Source of the DNA: Conexibacter sp. CPCC 206217
GTDB taxonomy: Bacteria > Actinomycetota > Thermoleophilia > Solirubrobacterales > Solirubrobacteraceae
NCBI RefSeq assembly: GCF_030646165.1
Contig: NZ_JAUTDO010000013.1
Span: 1 to 64,000, forward strand
Reading direction: 5' to 3'
Length of the DNA stretch: 64,000 nucleotides
Made by a program: the position numbers and the translations under genes. Numbering within the stretch: position 1 is the stretch's first letter; the number at the start of each line of letters is the position of its first letter. The notes beneath the pieces were generated by a model that did not search any database, had not been told where the DNA came from, and saw only the letters and a list, made by a program, of their open reading frames with translations. Shown here piece after piece: positions 48,922 through 56,704 of the stretch.

Positions 48922-51831
48922 TCAGGTCGGCTCGGCCTCGTCGCGCAGCGCCGGCTTCAGCTCGCGGCGGGAGCGGATCCCCAGCTTCAGGTAGGCGTTG
49001 CGGAGGTGGAACTCGACGGTCTTGGTGGAGATGAACAGCGCCTGCGCGATCTCGCGATTGGTCAGCCCGCCGGAGGCCAGCTCGCTGACGCGCCGCTCGC
49101 TCGGCGTCAGCGCCTGGACGCCCTGCAGCGCCGGCCGCCGCGGTCGCGCGCCGGCCGCGATCAGCTCGGCGCGCGCGAGCGTCGCGAGCCCGTCGGCACC
49201 GCAGCGGTAGGCCGCGTCGAGGCCGACGCGCAGCGTCTCGCGCGCGGCCGTCTGCTGGCGCGCGCGCCGCTGCGCGGCGCCGAGGTCGATCAGCACACGT
49301 GCGCGCTCCAGCTGCGCGGGCGAGCGGTCGAGCACCTCGACCGCCTCCTCCAGCAGCGCGATCCCGGGCGTGCCGCCGGCCACGAGCCCGGCCGCGCGCA
49401 GCGCGCCGCCGAGCACGCGCGGGGCGCCGAAGGCGCGTGCCAGACGCAGCTCCTCGTGCGCCAGCTCGTGCGCCTCCTGCGTCCGCTCGAGCTTCAACGC
49501 GGCGATCGCCGCCTCCGAGCGCCACGGCAGCACGCCGGGGCTCGGCGCCGGGATCGCCTCCAGCCGCCGGCCGCACTCGGTCAGGTCCTCGTGCGCGCCG
49601 GCCGGGTCGCCGGCGTGCAGCGCGAGGCGGCCGCGCGCGAACAGCATCCAGTTGTGTGTGAAGGGATTCGTCAGCTGCTCGTCGGGCGCGTGCGAGAGCA
49701 ACTGCGTCGCGCGCTCCGGCTCGCCGCGATCCAGCAGCGCGAGCGCCGTGTAGGCATGCGCGAACGGCCGCACGACCATCATCACCGGCAGTCTTTCGAG
49801 CCCGCCCTCGAGGTCGGCGAGCGCGCCGACGAGGTCGCCGCGCAGGTAGCGGGCCGAGCCGCGCAGCGTCGACATCGCGGCGAAGCCGACGACCGAGCCG
49901 CGCGTGCGCGCGTCGATCAGGCCGGCGGTCGCGGTCTCGTCGACCTGCTCCAGCCAGTCGGAGAAGAACAGCCCCGCGACGGCCGCGACGTAGGCGGTCC
50001 CATCGGCCGTCGCCTCGCTCAACATGCGGTCGCCGTCGAGCGCTCGGCGCATCAGCGCGAGCACCTCTCCGTGCGAGACGTCGCCGAGCATCGCGTGCTC
50101 GCAGGCGCGCTGGGCCAGCAGCGCCCGCTGCGCCGGCGTCTTCGCTTCGCCGGAGCCCGACAGCAGATCTCTGAAGCGCGTCAGCGCGACCTCGCGATCG
50201 CGGTACTCCAGCCGCGCGGCGCTGAGGTAGCCGGCGATCAGCTCCTCCTCCAGCAGCGGATCGGCGCCGCCGAGTACCGTCAGCCCCTCGTCGAACGCCT
50301 GCGACGCGCCGTCGTTGTCGCCCGCCGCGTAGAGCGCCTCGCCGAGCTGCGCCAGCGCGCGGGCGCGCGCCTGCGGCTGGTCCAGCAGCGCGACCGCCTC
50401 GCGCAGGCGCAGCGGCGCGCTCGGCCGGCCCGCGAGCGCGTCCGCGCGGCCGAGGTCGATCAGCAGCTGGGCGCGCTCCTCGCGCGCCGGCGCCTCGTCG
50501 AGCGCGCGCATGAAGAAGCGCGCGGCGACCTCCGGCGAGCCACCCCCGAGCGCGCGCCGGCCGGCGCTCTGCAGGCATGCGACGACCCACTGCTCGCCCG
50601 TCGGGAGCGTCTGCAGCAGGTGCGGCGCGGCCCGTTCGACGCCGCTCTCGCCACCGCTGTCGCGCAGCAGGCGCGCGGCCTCGTGGTGCAGCTGCGCCCG
50701 TTCCGCCGCCGGTATCGCGAGGTACACCGCCTGGCAGACGATCGGGTGGACGAAGCCCAGCTCCGCGGCCGGTCTGAGCACGTCGGCGCCCGCCAGCTCG
50801 TCGGCGGCGTGGCGCGCCTGCGGCGGGCTGAGGCCGGCGAGCGCGGCGGCCTGCGCGAGCGGGGCGTCGTCGCCGAGCACGGCGACGGCGCGTGCGAGCG
50901 GTGACGCGCCGGGTGCGAGGCGCTCCAGCCGGCTCGCGGTCGCGCGCTGGATCGTTGGCGGCCCGAGGCCTCTGACCTGACCGGCGTTGGCGGCCGTCGG
51001 CGCGAGCGCGGCGACCTCCAGCTCCGCGATCAGCTCGCGCGTGAAGAACGGGTTGCCGCAGGTGACCTCCCAGCAGGCGGCGCAGAAGGCGTCATCGGCC
51101 AGCGGCAGCGACGCGCGCACGATCGCCGTCGTCGCCTGCCGCGTCAGCGGGACGAGCTGGTGGCGCCGCGCGAGCGGGTGGGTCGCGAGCGCGGCGAGCG
51201 CGTCCCCGCCGCCGAGCGCGGGCCGCGGGCGCGTCGTCACGACGATCAGCAGCGGCAGGTCCTCGCTGCGCTGCGCGGTGTAGAGCAGCGCGCGCATCGA
51301 GGCGTCGTCGGCCGCGTGGGCGTCGTCGACGGCGAGCAGCAGCGGACGCTGCTCGGCGATGTTCGCGGCGACCCAGTGGAGGCCGTGCAGCAGCGGGAAC
51401 TCCGGCGGGCCGGTCGGGTCCTGGATCCGCACGCGCCCGGACAGCGCGGGCTCGGCATGGGCCGCGGCGCCGGCCAGCACGCGTCTGCGCTCGCGCGGGC
51501 TCGCGCTCGACAGGTACGGCTCGAACAGCTGCAGCGCGACGCCGAACGGGTACTGCCGCTCCAGTTCGCCGCCGCGGGCCCGCAGCACGACCATGCCGCG
51601 CTCCTGCGCATGGCGCGTGGCGAGCGTCAGCAGGTGCGTCTTGCCGAGTCCGGCGGCGCCTTCCAGCAGGAGGATCCTGCCCTCGCTCGCGGAGGCCGCG
51701 GCGATCGCGTCGCGCAGCGCGCCGATCTCCAGCTCGCGTTCGAGCGGGTCGCGATCGAGTGCATGGGCGCCGTACCGGCGCCGTGGAGCCTGGGTCAGGT
51801 CCTCTTCCCCCCGGGGGACCTCGGTAGACAC
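48922..51831 (-). CDS. Large ATP-binding LuxR-family regulator (LAL/MalT-like)
   Basis: A 969-residue STAND-type regulator. N-terminal AAA/NACHT-like ATPase: Walker A LLEGAAGLGKTHLL (~54-67), Walker B LLLAVDDAHAADD (~165), then sensor strands LPLLIVVTTRPRP. The middle (~350-880) is helical TPR-like repeats (EVAARFFMRALDEAPAREER, ARALAQLGEALYAAGDNDGAS, MLFARGRLALHAGDPAGA). The C-terminus is a LuxR DNA-binding domain LTPSERRVSELASGGLTNREIAQALFISTKTVEFHLRNAYLKLGI (in two parts). Such proteins switch on target operons when a ligand is bound. GTG 51831, with a -10-like TATAGG nine bases upstream. A divergent alpha/beta hydrolase and PHA-synthase-like pair are candidate targets. Confidence 0.85.
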   Translation of the reverse strand: MSTEVPRGEEDLTQAPRRRYGAHALDRDPLERELEIGALRDAIAAASASEGRILLLEGAAGLGKTHLLTLATRHAQERGMVVLRARGGELERQYPFGVALQLFEPYLSSASPRERRRVLAGAAAHAEPALSGRVRIQDPTGPPEFPLLHGLHWVAANIAEQRPLLLAVDDAHAADDASMRALLYTAQRSEDLPLLIVVTTRPRPALGGGDALAALATHPLARRHQLVPLTRQATTAIVRASLPLADDAFCAACWEVTCGNPFFTRELIAELEVAALAPTAANAGQVRGLGPPTIQRATASRLERLAPGASPLARAVAVLGDDAPLAQAAALAGLSPPQARHAADELAGADVLRPAAELGFVHPIVCQAVYLAIPAAERAQLHHEAARLLRDSGGESGVERAAPHLLQTLPTGEQWVVACLQSAGRRALGGGSPEVAARFFMRALDEAPAREERAQLLIDLGRADALAGRPSAPLRLREAVALLDQPQARARALAQLGEALYAAGDNDGASQAFDEGLTVLGGADPLLEEELIAGYLSAARLEYRDREVALTRFRDLLSGSGEAKTPAQRALLAQRACEHAMLGDVSHGEVLALMRRALDGDRMLSEATADGTAYVAAVAGLFFSDWLEQVDETATAGLIDARTRGSVVGFAAMSTLRGSARYLRGDLVGALADLEGGLERLPVMMVVRPFAHAYTALALLDRGEPERATQLLSHAPDEQLTNPFTHNWMLFARGRLALHAGDPAGAHEDLTECGRRLEAIPAPSPGVLPWRSEAAIAALKLERTQEAHELAHEELRLARAFGAPRVLGGALRAAGLVAGGTPGIALLEEAVEVLDRSPAQLERARVLIDLGAAQRRARQQTAARETLRVGLDAAYRCGADGLATLARAELIAAGARPRRPALQGVQALTPSERRVSELASGGLTNREIAQALFISTKTVEFHLRNAYLKLGIRSRRELKPALRDEAEPT

Positions 51832-52067
51832 GACATCACCCTATACGGATTGCAGGTGCGTTGGAGCGTCCGCCGGTCAACATGGTGCCCGCTCCCAAGG
51901 GTCGGCTGCACCAAAGTCTAGGGGGATGCGCCTGGTGCGTGCGACGGTCGGCCGGCGCTACGGTCTCGCAAGCAGAGGACGAGGCAGGGGAGAAGCTCTC
52001 CCGGGCTTGTCTTTCGTGCGCGTCTGACACGGCGACACCCCCTCGAACCGTGTCAGGCAGGAATAGG

Positions 52068-52109
52068 AGGCCCACCAGCTCGCTCCCGACCCGGGCGGGC
52101 GGTGGGCCT
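52068..52109 (+). terminator. Terminator-like hairpin in the intergenic region
   Basis: 9-bp arms AGGCCCACC/GGTGGGCCT around a GC-rich 24-base loop, followed by TCCCTT. Could end a transcript starting in 51850-51950, or act as an attenuator for the hydrolase gene. Confidence 0.45.
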
Positions 52110-52141
52110 TCCCTTCGCAGTGGCCGACCGCCGCGCATGGC

Positions 52142-52157
52142 CGTGACGTTTGTCACA
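52142..52157. promoter_or_regulatory. Crp-type binding site
   Basis: CGTGA-CGTTTG-TCACA, nine of ten conserved positions of TGTGA-N6-TCACA, 43 bases upstream of the hydrolase start. The regulator could be the Crp-family protein at 31895-32590. Confidence 0.5.
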
Positions 52158-52200
52158 ATCTGCCGAGGAGAGATCGCCCACGGCGGGTAGAGGAGTCGTC

Positions 52201-53187
52201 ATGGAGCCGTTGTTCGAGCACCGCATGCAGTTCGCCGGCGTCGACACGCGCGTGCTCGAGCTGGAGGGTCACGGCGACCCGCTCGTGCTGTTCCACGGCT
52301 GGTCCGACAGCGCCGACACGTGGCGTCACGTGCTCGCGCAGCTGGCCCGCAACGACCGCCGCGCGATCGCGGTCGACCTGCCCGGCTTCGGCACCGCGGG
52401 CGCCGCCGGCGACGGCCCACTGCTGCCGCAGCTCGACGCGTTCGGCGGCGAGGTGCTCGCCTACGCCACCGCGGAGATCCGCCCGGCACGCGGACGCACG
52501 CGAGCCAGACGCGGTGCCGCCGCCGCGGCCGCACGCGGCGCTGCCGGCACCGCCGGCAGACGCAGCCGGGCGCGCGGACGGTCCGCTCGTTCGGGCAAGC
52601 GCGCGATCGTCGCCGGCAACTCGCTCGGCGGCTGTCTCGCGCTGCGGCTCGCGCAGCAGGGGACGGTCAACGGGGTCGAGGTCGCGCGCGTCGTCGCGCT
52701 CGCGCCGGCTGGGCTCGACATGGCCGGCTGGTTTCGCCTCGTCGAGCACGATCCGGTCCTGCGCACGCTGCTGGCGCTGCCGGTGCCGCTGCCCGGCCGC
52801 GCCATACAGGCGGTCGTCGGACGCGTCTACGGCGCGCTCGCGTTCGCGCACCCGCAGGGGATCGAGCCCGGCGTCGTGCGCGCCTTCGCGCGCCACCACC
52901 CGGACCGCGCCGCGGTCGCGCGGCTGCTGGCGTCGGGACGGCGGCTGCTGCCGGAGTTGAAGGACTGCTTCGAGCTGTCGCAGATCGACTGCCCCGTCCA
53001 GCTGATCTGGGGCGACCGCGACCGCATGGTCTACGCGCGCGGTGCCGAGCGCGTGCTGGCCGAGGTCGCCGACGCGCACCTGGAGCTGCTGGAGGAGTGC
53101 GGTCACTGTCCGCAGATCGAGCGGCCCGAGCGAGTCGTGGAGCTGCTGCTGGGCGACGAAGCGCGGGCTGCTGCTGCCGCTGCTTGA
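52201..53187 (+). CDS. Alpha/beta hydrolase with an Arg/Ala-rich insertion
   Basis: A 328-residue alpha/beta-hydrolase fold enzyme. The oxyanion strand is LVLFHGWSDSADTW (~29-41), the nucleophile elbow GNSLGG (S141), the acid in WGDRDRMVY and the histidine in EECGHCPQIERPERV. Between helix A and the nucleophile strand is an unusual basic low-complexity stretch (residues ~94-133, repeating R-A-R-G-R and A-A-A-A), resembling the tail of the protein at 19890. Cap-domain segments follow. GAGGAG lies five bases before the ATG. With the PHA-synthase-like gene 24 bases downstream it may act on polyhydroxyalkanoate or a related acyl ester; that is inference. It ends in an alanine run. Confidence 0.78.
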   Translation: MEPLFEHRMQFAGVDTRVLELEGHGDPLVLFHGWSDSADTWRHVLAQLARNDRRAIAVDLPGFGTAGAAGDGPLLPQLDAFGGEVLAYATAEIRPARGRTRARRGAAAAAARGAAGTAGRRSRARGRSARSGKRAIVAGNSLGGCLALRLAQQGTVNGVEVARVVALAPAGLDMAGWFRLVEHDPVLRTLLALPVPLPGRAIQAVVGRVYGALAFAHPQGIEPGVVRAFARHHPDRAAVARLLASGRRLLPELKDCFELSQIDCPVQLIWGDRDRMVYARGAERVLAEVADAHLELLEECGHCPQIERPERVVELLLGDEARAAAAAA

Positions 53188-53211
53188 GTCCACCTGCCAG
53201 ACTTTCAGGCG

Positions 53212-54339
53212 ATGGATCTGATCCCGACGCCGGACCAGCTCGGCGCAGCGACGGCGAACGTGATCGACCGGGTTCTGCGCGGCCACCTCGCCGACCTGCG
53301 CCCGCAGCCGTCGGCGATCGTCCACGAAGGCCCCCAGCGGACGGTCCGCCGCTACCTGCGTCCCGGCGAGGAGCGCGGCCACAGGGGCGGCGCCGCCGCG
53401 AAGCCGCCGGTGCTGCTGGTGCCGCCGCTGGCCGCGCCCGCGACCTGCTTCGACCTGCGGCGCGGCTGCAGCGTCGCCGAGCACCTGCTCGCCGCCGGCC
53501 ATCCGACGTACCTCGTCGACTATGGCCCGATCGCCTTCTGCGACCGCAACCTCGGCATCGAGCACTGGATCGACGACGTGATCCCGAGCGCGATCGACGC
53601 CGTCCGGCGAGACGCGGAGGCGGAGTCGGTGCAGCTGGTCGGCTGGTGCCTCGGCGGGATCATGGCGCTGCTGGTCGCCGCCGAATCGCCCGCGCGGGTG
53701 CGCTCGGTCGCGCTGGTCGCGAGTCCGTTCGACACCAGCGAGGTGCCGCTCGTGGCGCCGCTGCGACCGCTCGTCAATCTCGCCGGCGGCTCCGTCGGCA
53801 CCGCCGCCTACAAGCTGCTCGGCGGCGCACCCGCGCCGCTCGTCAAGCGCGTCTACCAGCTCGCCGGCTTCGACAAGTACGTGATGAAGCCGTTCACGCT
53901 CGCGACGAACCTCGACGATCGCGAGTTCCTCGCGCAGGTCGAGGCGGTCGACCGCTTCATGGGCGGCATGCTCGCCTACCCGGGCCGCACGTTCGGCCAG
54001 ATCTACCACCGCATGCTGCGCCGCAACGACCTCGCCGAGGGCCGCATCGTGCTGGGTGATCGCACGATCGAGCTGGCGCAGGTGAGAGCGCCGGTGCTGT
54101 CGATCGCCGGCGACGGCGACGGGATCGCCCCGCGCAAGGCGGTCCACCGGATCGCGCAACTGCTGCCCAACGCCGCCGAGGTGAAGATCGCGACCGCGCC
54201 GGGCGGCCATCTCGGCGTCCTCACCGGTCGCGCCGCGCGGCGCACGACCTGGCCGCTGATCGACGACTTCCTCGACGTGACCGCGAGCGCCGACGGCAGC
54301 GACAGGGCGCCGCGCAGGCACCTGCGCGCCGTCGCGTAG
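53212..54339 (+). CDS. phaC: PHA-synthase-like alpha/beta hydrolase (PhaC family)
   Basis: A 375-residue protein with the PhaC lipase-like box G-W-C-L-G-G, nucleophile C146, in place of a serine. The acid lies in AGDGDGIAPRKAVH and the histidine in APGGHLGVLTGRAARRTTWP. PPVLLVPPLAAPATCFDLRRG and TYLVDYGPIAFCDRNLG are the family's early strands. Its length fits class III/IV-type catalytic subunits, which normally need PhaE or PhaR; neither is adjacent. It polymerises hydroxyacyl-CoA into storage granules if functional. It follows the alpha/beta hydrolase by 24 bases in the same unit. The Ala/Arg-rich protein at 19890 could be its granule protein. Confidence 0.8.
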   Translation: MDLIPTPDQLGAATANVIDRVLRGHLADLRPQPSAIVHEGPQRTVRRYLRPGEERGHRGGAAAKPPVLLVPPLAAPATCFDLRRGCSVAEHLLAAGHPTYLVDYGPIAFCDRNLGIEHWIDDVIPSAIDAVRRDAEAESVQLVGWCLGGIMALLVAAESPARVRSVALVASPFDTSEVPLVAPLRPLVNLAGGSVGTAAYKLLGGAPAPLVKRVYQLAGFDKYVMKPFTLATNLDDREFLAQVEAVDRFMGGMLAYPGRTFGQIYHRMLRRNDLAEGRIVLGDRTIELAQVRAPVLSIAGDGDGIAPRKAVHRIAQLLPNAAEVKIATAPGGHLGVLTGRAARRTTWPLIDDFLDVTASADGSDRAPRRHLRAVA

Positions 54340-54397
54340 ACGCCGCGGCAGTCAGCCGCCGGTCAAGGGTGAGGTAGCAGCGCCGCGCGCCGCTCGC

Positions 54398-55141
54398 CTA
54401 CAGCCCGACGGGGTGACGGACGGTGAAACCGTCGCCGCCGCGCGGCTCCGCCTGCCAGCGCGAGCCGGTCACGCGCAGGCCGCTGGTGTCGAAGCGCAGG
54501 CCGGCGACGTACATGTAGACGTGGCCGCCGTTGGCGTAGATCGTGATCCATCTGCCCGGTCCCGCCTCGCCCCACTGCGCGAGGTCGCCCGAGACCAGCG
54601 GCCGGTCCAGCAGCCCGGCGGCGGCGAACGCAAAGCTGATCGACGCCGAGCAGTCGTAGGCGGTGTCGGTCCAGGTCGCGTGACCGCCGCCGTAGCGGTA
54701 CGGCAGGCGCGCGATCTGGTTGCCGGCCGAGATCACCGTCTTGACGACGTCCGGCGCGCCCAGCGGGGCGACCGCGAGCCCGTCGGCGGTGACGGCGGCC
54801 TGGCCGCCGCTCGGGATCCCGCTCGCCTCGAGCTCTCTGCGGATCTGCGCGTCGGTCAGCGGCTGCTGCAGCTTCGCGGGGTCGGTCGTGTTGGCGCCCG
54901 CGTTCGGATCGAAGTTCGTGCGCACGCCCGCGTCGGGGTCGACCGCGGTCGGGTTGCCCTGCAGCTTGTCGACCGCCTGCTCCTCGTACTGCGGCTGCGG
55001 AGCGGGCGAGGCCGCGGTCTGCGGAGGCGTCTGCGCGCCGGTTGCGGTGCCGTCGCTCGCGGCGCCGCAGCCGCCGAGCGCGACGGCGACCGGCACGGCG
55101 AGCGCCAGCAGTCCGGCGATGACGGGTCTCCGGCGGCTCAT
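54398..55141 (-). CDS. NlpC/P60-like lipoprotein (probable peptidoglycan hydrolase)
   Basis: A 247-residue exported lipoprotein. The signal peptide ends at the lipobox ALGGC (residues ~21-25). A Pro/Thr/Gln-rich linker and an Asn/Asp-rich spacer follow, then the catalytic region: YRYGGGHATWTDTAYDCSASISFAF gives the Cys of NlpC/P60 (DCSAS), and the histidine is in NGGHVYMYVAGLRFD. The domain looks slightly shorter than standard. The expected role is cutting peptidoglycan stem peptides at the cell wall. It stands alone on the minus strand between plus-strand genes. Confidence 0.78.
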   Translation of the reverse strand: MSRRRPVIAGLLALAVPVAVALGGCGAASDGTATGAQTPPQTAASPAPQPQYEEQAVDKLQGNPTAVDPDAGVRTNFDPNAGANTTDPAKLQQPLTDAQIRRELEASGIPSGGQAAVTADGLAVAPLGAPDVVKTVISAGNQIARLPYRYGGGHATWTDTAYDCSASISFAFAAAGLLDRPLVSGDLAQWGEAGPGRWITIYANGGHVYMYVAGLRFDTSGLRVTGSRWQAEPRGGDGFTVRHPVGL

Positions 55142-55251
55142 GTCATCGAGTATTGCAAGCGCGCCGTCTCGGCCTGCCGGCTCGCACGAATGGCGCCGCC
55201 GCGCGGACCGTTCGCGCCGCCGCCGGCTGCGTTGCCCGCACGTTGCCGGTA

Positions 55252-55881
55252 ATGTCGCGCGCCGTGCCGGGCTCCCTCCATCGCTATCGGGGCATGGCGC
55301 TGCTGCCGCTCGCCGCGCTCGCGGTGCACCAGCTGCGCTACATGCTGGCGTTCGGCGCGCAGGCGCCGGAGCGGCTGTCGGAGCAGGGGCACGCCTACCT
55401 CGGCTCGGTCGAGGCGATCGCCGTGATGCTGTGCGCGGTCGCGCTCGGCTCGTTCCTGACGCGCCTCGCGGGCGCGTGGTGCGGTGGCGCCACGACGTCC
55501 GCGCCGTCGTCGTCGCGCCATGGCCTGCTGAAGCTGTGGGCGGCGGGAGCGCTCGTGCTGGCGGGGATCTACAGCGGCCAGGAGCTGCTGGAGGGCATCC
55601 TCGCGGCTGGGCATCCGCCCGGCGTCGAGGGCGTGCTGGGCAGCGGCGGCTGGCTGATGCTGCCGCTGTCGGTCGCGATCGGCGGCCTGCTCGCGCTGCT
55701 GCTGCGCGGTGCGCGGGCGGTGCTCGAGCTGGTCCGCCGCGTCCGCGCCGCGCGCCCGGCCGCGCCTGTCGCGCAGCCGCCGCGGCTGCGCCCGCTGCCG
55801 GTCGTCGTCCCGCGCCGCAACGCGCTCGCGGGATCTGCCGCCGGCCGCGCGCCGCCGCTGCGCGCGCTGCAGACCGCGTAG
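55252..55881 (+). CDS. Membrane protein at the head of the copper cluster
   Basis: A 209-residue protein with four hydrophobic segments (~13-32, ~50-72, ~92-112 and ~133-150) and a basic Pro/Arg-rich cytoplasmic tail. A short stretch YRGMALLPLAALAVHQLRYMLAFG near the start includes a histidine and two tyrosines in or near the membrane. I do not recognise a family. It is the first of the plus-strand genes that lead into the copper/disulfide cluster, so a role there is suggested by position alone. The next gene begins 73 bases downstream with its own strong ribosome site. Confidence 0.55.
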   Translation: MSRAVPGSLHRYRGMALLPLAALAVHQLRYMLAFGAQAPERLSEQGHAYLGSVEAIAVMLCAVALGSFLTRLAGAWCGGATTSAPSSSRHGLLKLWAAGALVLAGIYSGQELLEGILAAGHPPGVEGVLGSGGWLMLPLSVAIGGLLALLLRGARAVLELVRRVRAARPAAPVAQPPRLRPLPVVVPRRNALAGSAAGRAPPLRALQTA

Positions 55882-55954
55882 CCGCAGCGTCGCGCCCGGA
55901 TCGGGTCGTCGCGCCTACGCGCACCGACGACCAGACCTTCCATGGAGGTATCGC

Positions 55955-56704
55955 ATGTCCCGCTTCGCCGGGGCGCTCGCGACGACGCTGGCGATCCTCG
56001 CCGCGTTCGCCGCGACCGCCGCCGCGCACCAGGGCGACGCGCGCTACCGCTCCGTCCTCCGGGGTGTCGACCCGGCGGCGAGCGGGCTGCGTGTCGAGGT
56101 GCTCAACTACGACGACCGCTTCGAGCTCGACAACCGCACGGGCAAGACGGTGACGATCTACGGCTACGAGAGAGAGCCGTACGCGCGCATCGGCGCCGAC
56201 GGCACCGTCGCCGTCAACAGAAACTCGACCGCTTACTACCTCAACGACGAGCGCTACGCGAACGTGCCGGTGCCGGCCGCCGTGCGCGAGCACCCGCGCG
56301 CGGCGCCGGCGTGGGTCGTGCAGGACAGAACCGGCCGTTTCGAGTGGCACGACCACCGCATGCACTACATGGTCAGAGGCGTCGCGCCGCAGGTCAGAGA
56401 CCAGTCGCTCAGAACGAAGATCTTCGACTACGCCGTCCCGATCGCGGTCGGCGACGACAGAGCGGCGATCACCGGCACGCTGTGGTGGGTCGGCCCGCAG
56501 GACGACTCCTCGTTCCCGATCGCCGCAGTCGTCGCGCTGATCGCGCTCGTGCTGCTGCTCGGCGGCGCCGTCGTCGTCGTGCGGCGGCGGCGGCGGGAGG
56601 GCGGCGGCGATGTCGGCTCAGGCGATCCAGCCGCCGGCGGTTCGGGAAGCAGCAGCGGCGATCCCGCGGCGGCCGCCGGATCGTCGCGGCGGGAAGCGTG
56701 GTGA
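55955..56704 (+). CDS. Exported single-pass membrane protein of the copper cluster
   Basis: A 249-residue protein with a signal peptide (to about residue 24, ATAAAHQ), an outer domain of ~165 residues and one membrane helix (~190-210, AAVVALIALVLLLGGAVVVV), then a short basic and Gly/Ser-rich tail. The outer domain contains LDNRTGKTVTIYGYEREPYARI, NRNSTAYYLNDERYA and FEWHDHRMHYMVRG; the last is His/Met-rich and a plausible copper site. The mature N-terminus begins near a histidine, as in its neighbours CopC and YcnI. No family name recognised. GGAGG precedes the ATG, and its stop overlaps the CopC-CopD start (GTGA). AGA codons common. Confidence 0.65.
   Translation: MSRFAGALATTLAILAAFAATAAAHQGDARYRSVLRGVDPAASGLRVEVLNYDDRFELDNRTGKTVTIYGYEREPYARIGADGTVAVNRNSTAYYLNDERYANVPVPAAVREHPRAAPAWVVQDRTGRFEWHDHRMHYMVRGVAPQVRDQSLRTKIFDYAVPIAVGDDRAAITGTLWWVGPQDDSSFPIAAVVALIALVLLLGGAVVVVRRRRREGGGDVGSGDPAAGGSGSSSGDPAAAAGSSRREAW

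Larger units (their letters stand above)
51832..52200. other. 369-base intergenic region with several hairpins; possible small RNA or leader
   Basis: The longest gene-free stretch of the window. It contains the LuxR -10 (TATAGG, minus strand, 51840-51845), then on the plus strand four inverted repeats in series: GCACCA/TGGTGC (51908-51938) with outer GTCG/CGAC, GGGAG/CTCCC near 51990, TGACACGG/CCGTGTCA (52025-52055, C-rich loop), and AGGCCCACC/GGTGGGCCT (52068-52109) followed by TCCCTT. The last looks like a terminator and lies before the Crp-like box and ribosome site of the next gene. No convincing reading frame or known RNA family was recognised. Confidence 0.4.

Noticed and set aside
52020..52075. 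Bacterial SRP (4.5S) RNA
   Set aside because: CGAACCGTGTCAGG fits the 5' side of the core, but the GGAA tetraloop pairing and the AGCAG side are missing.
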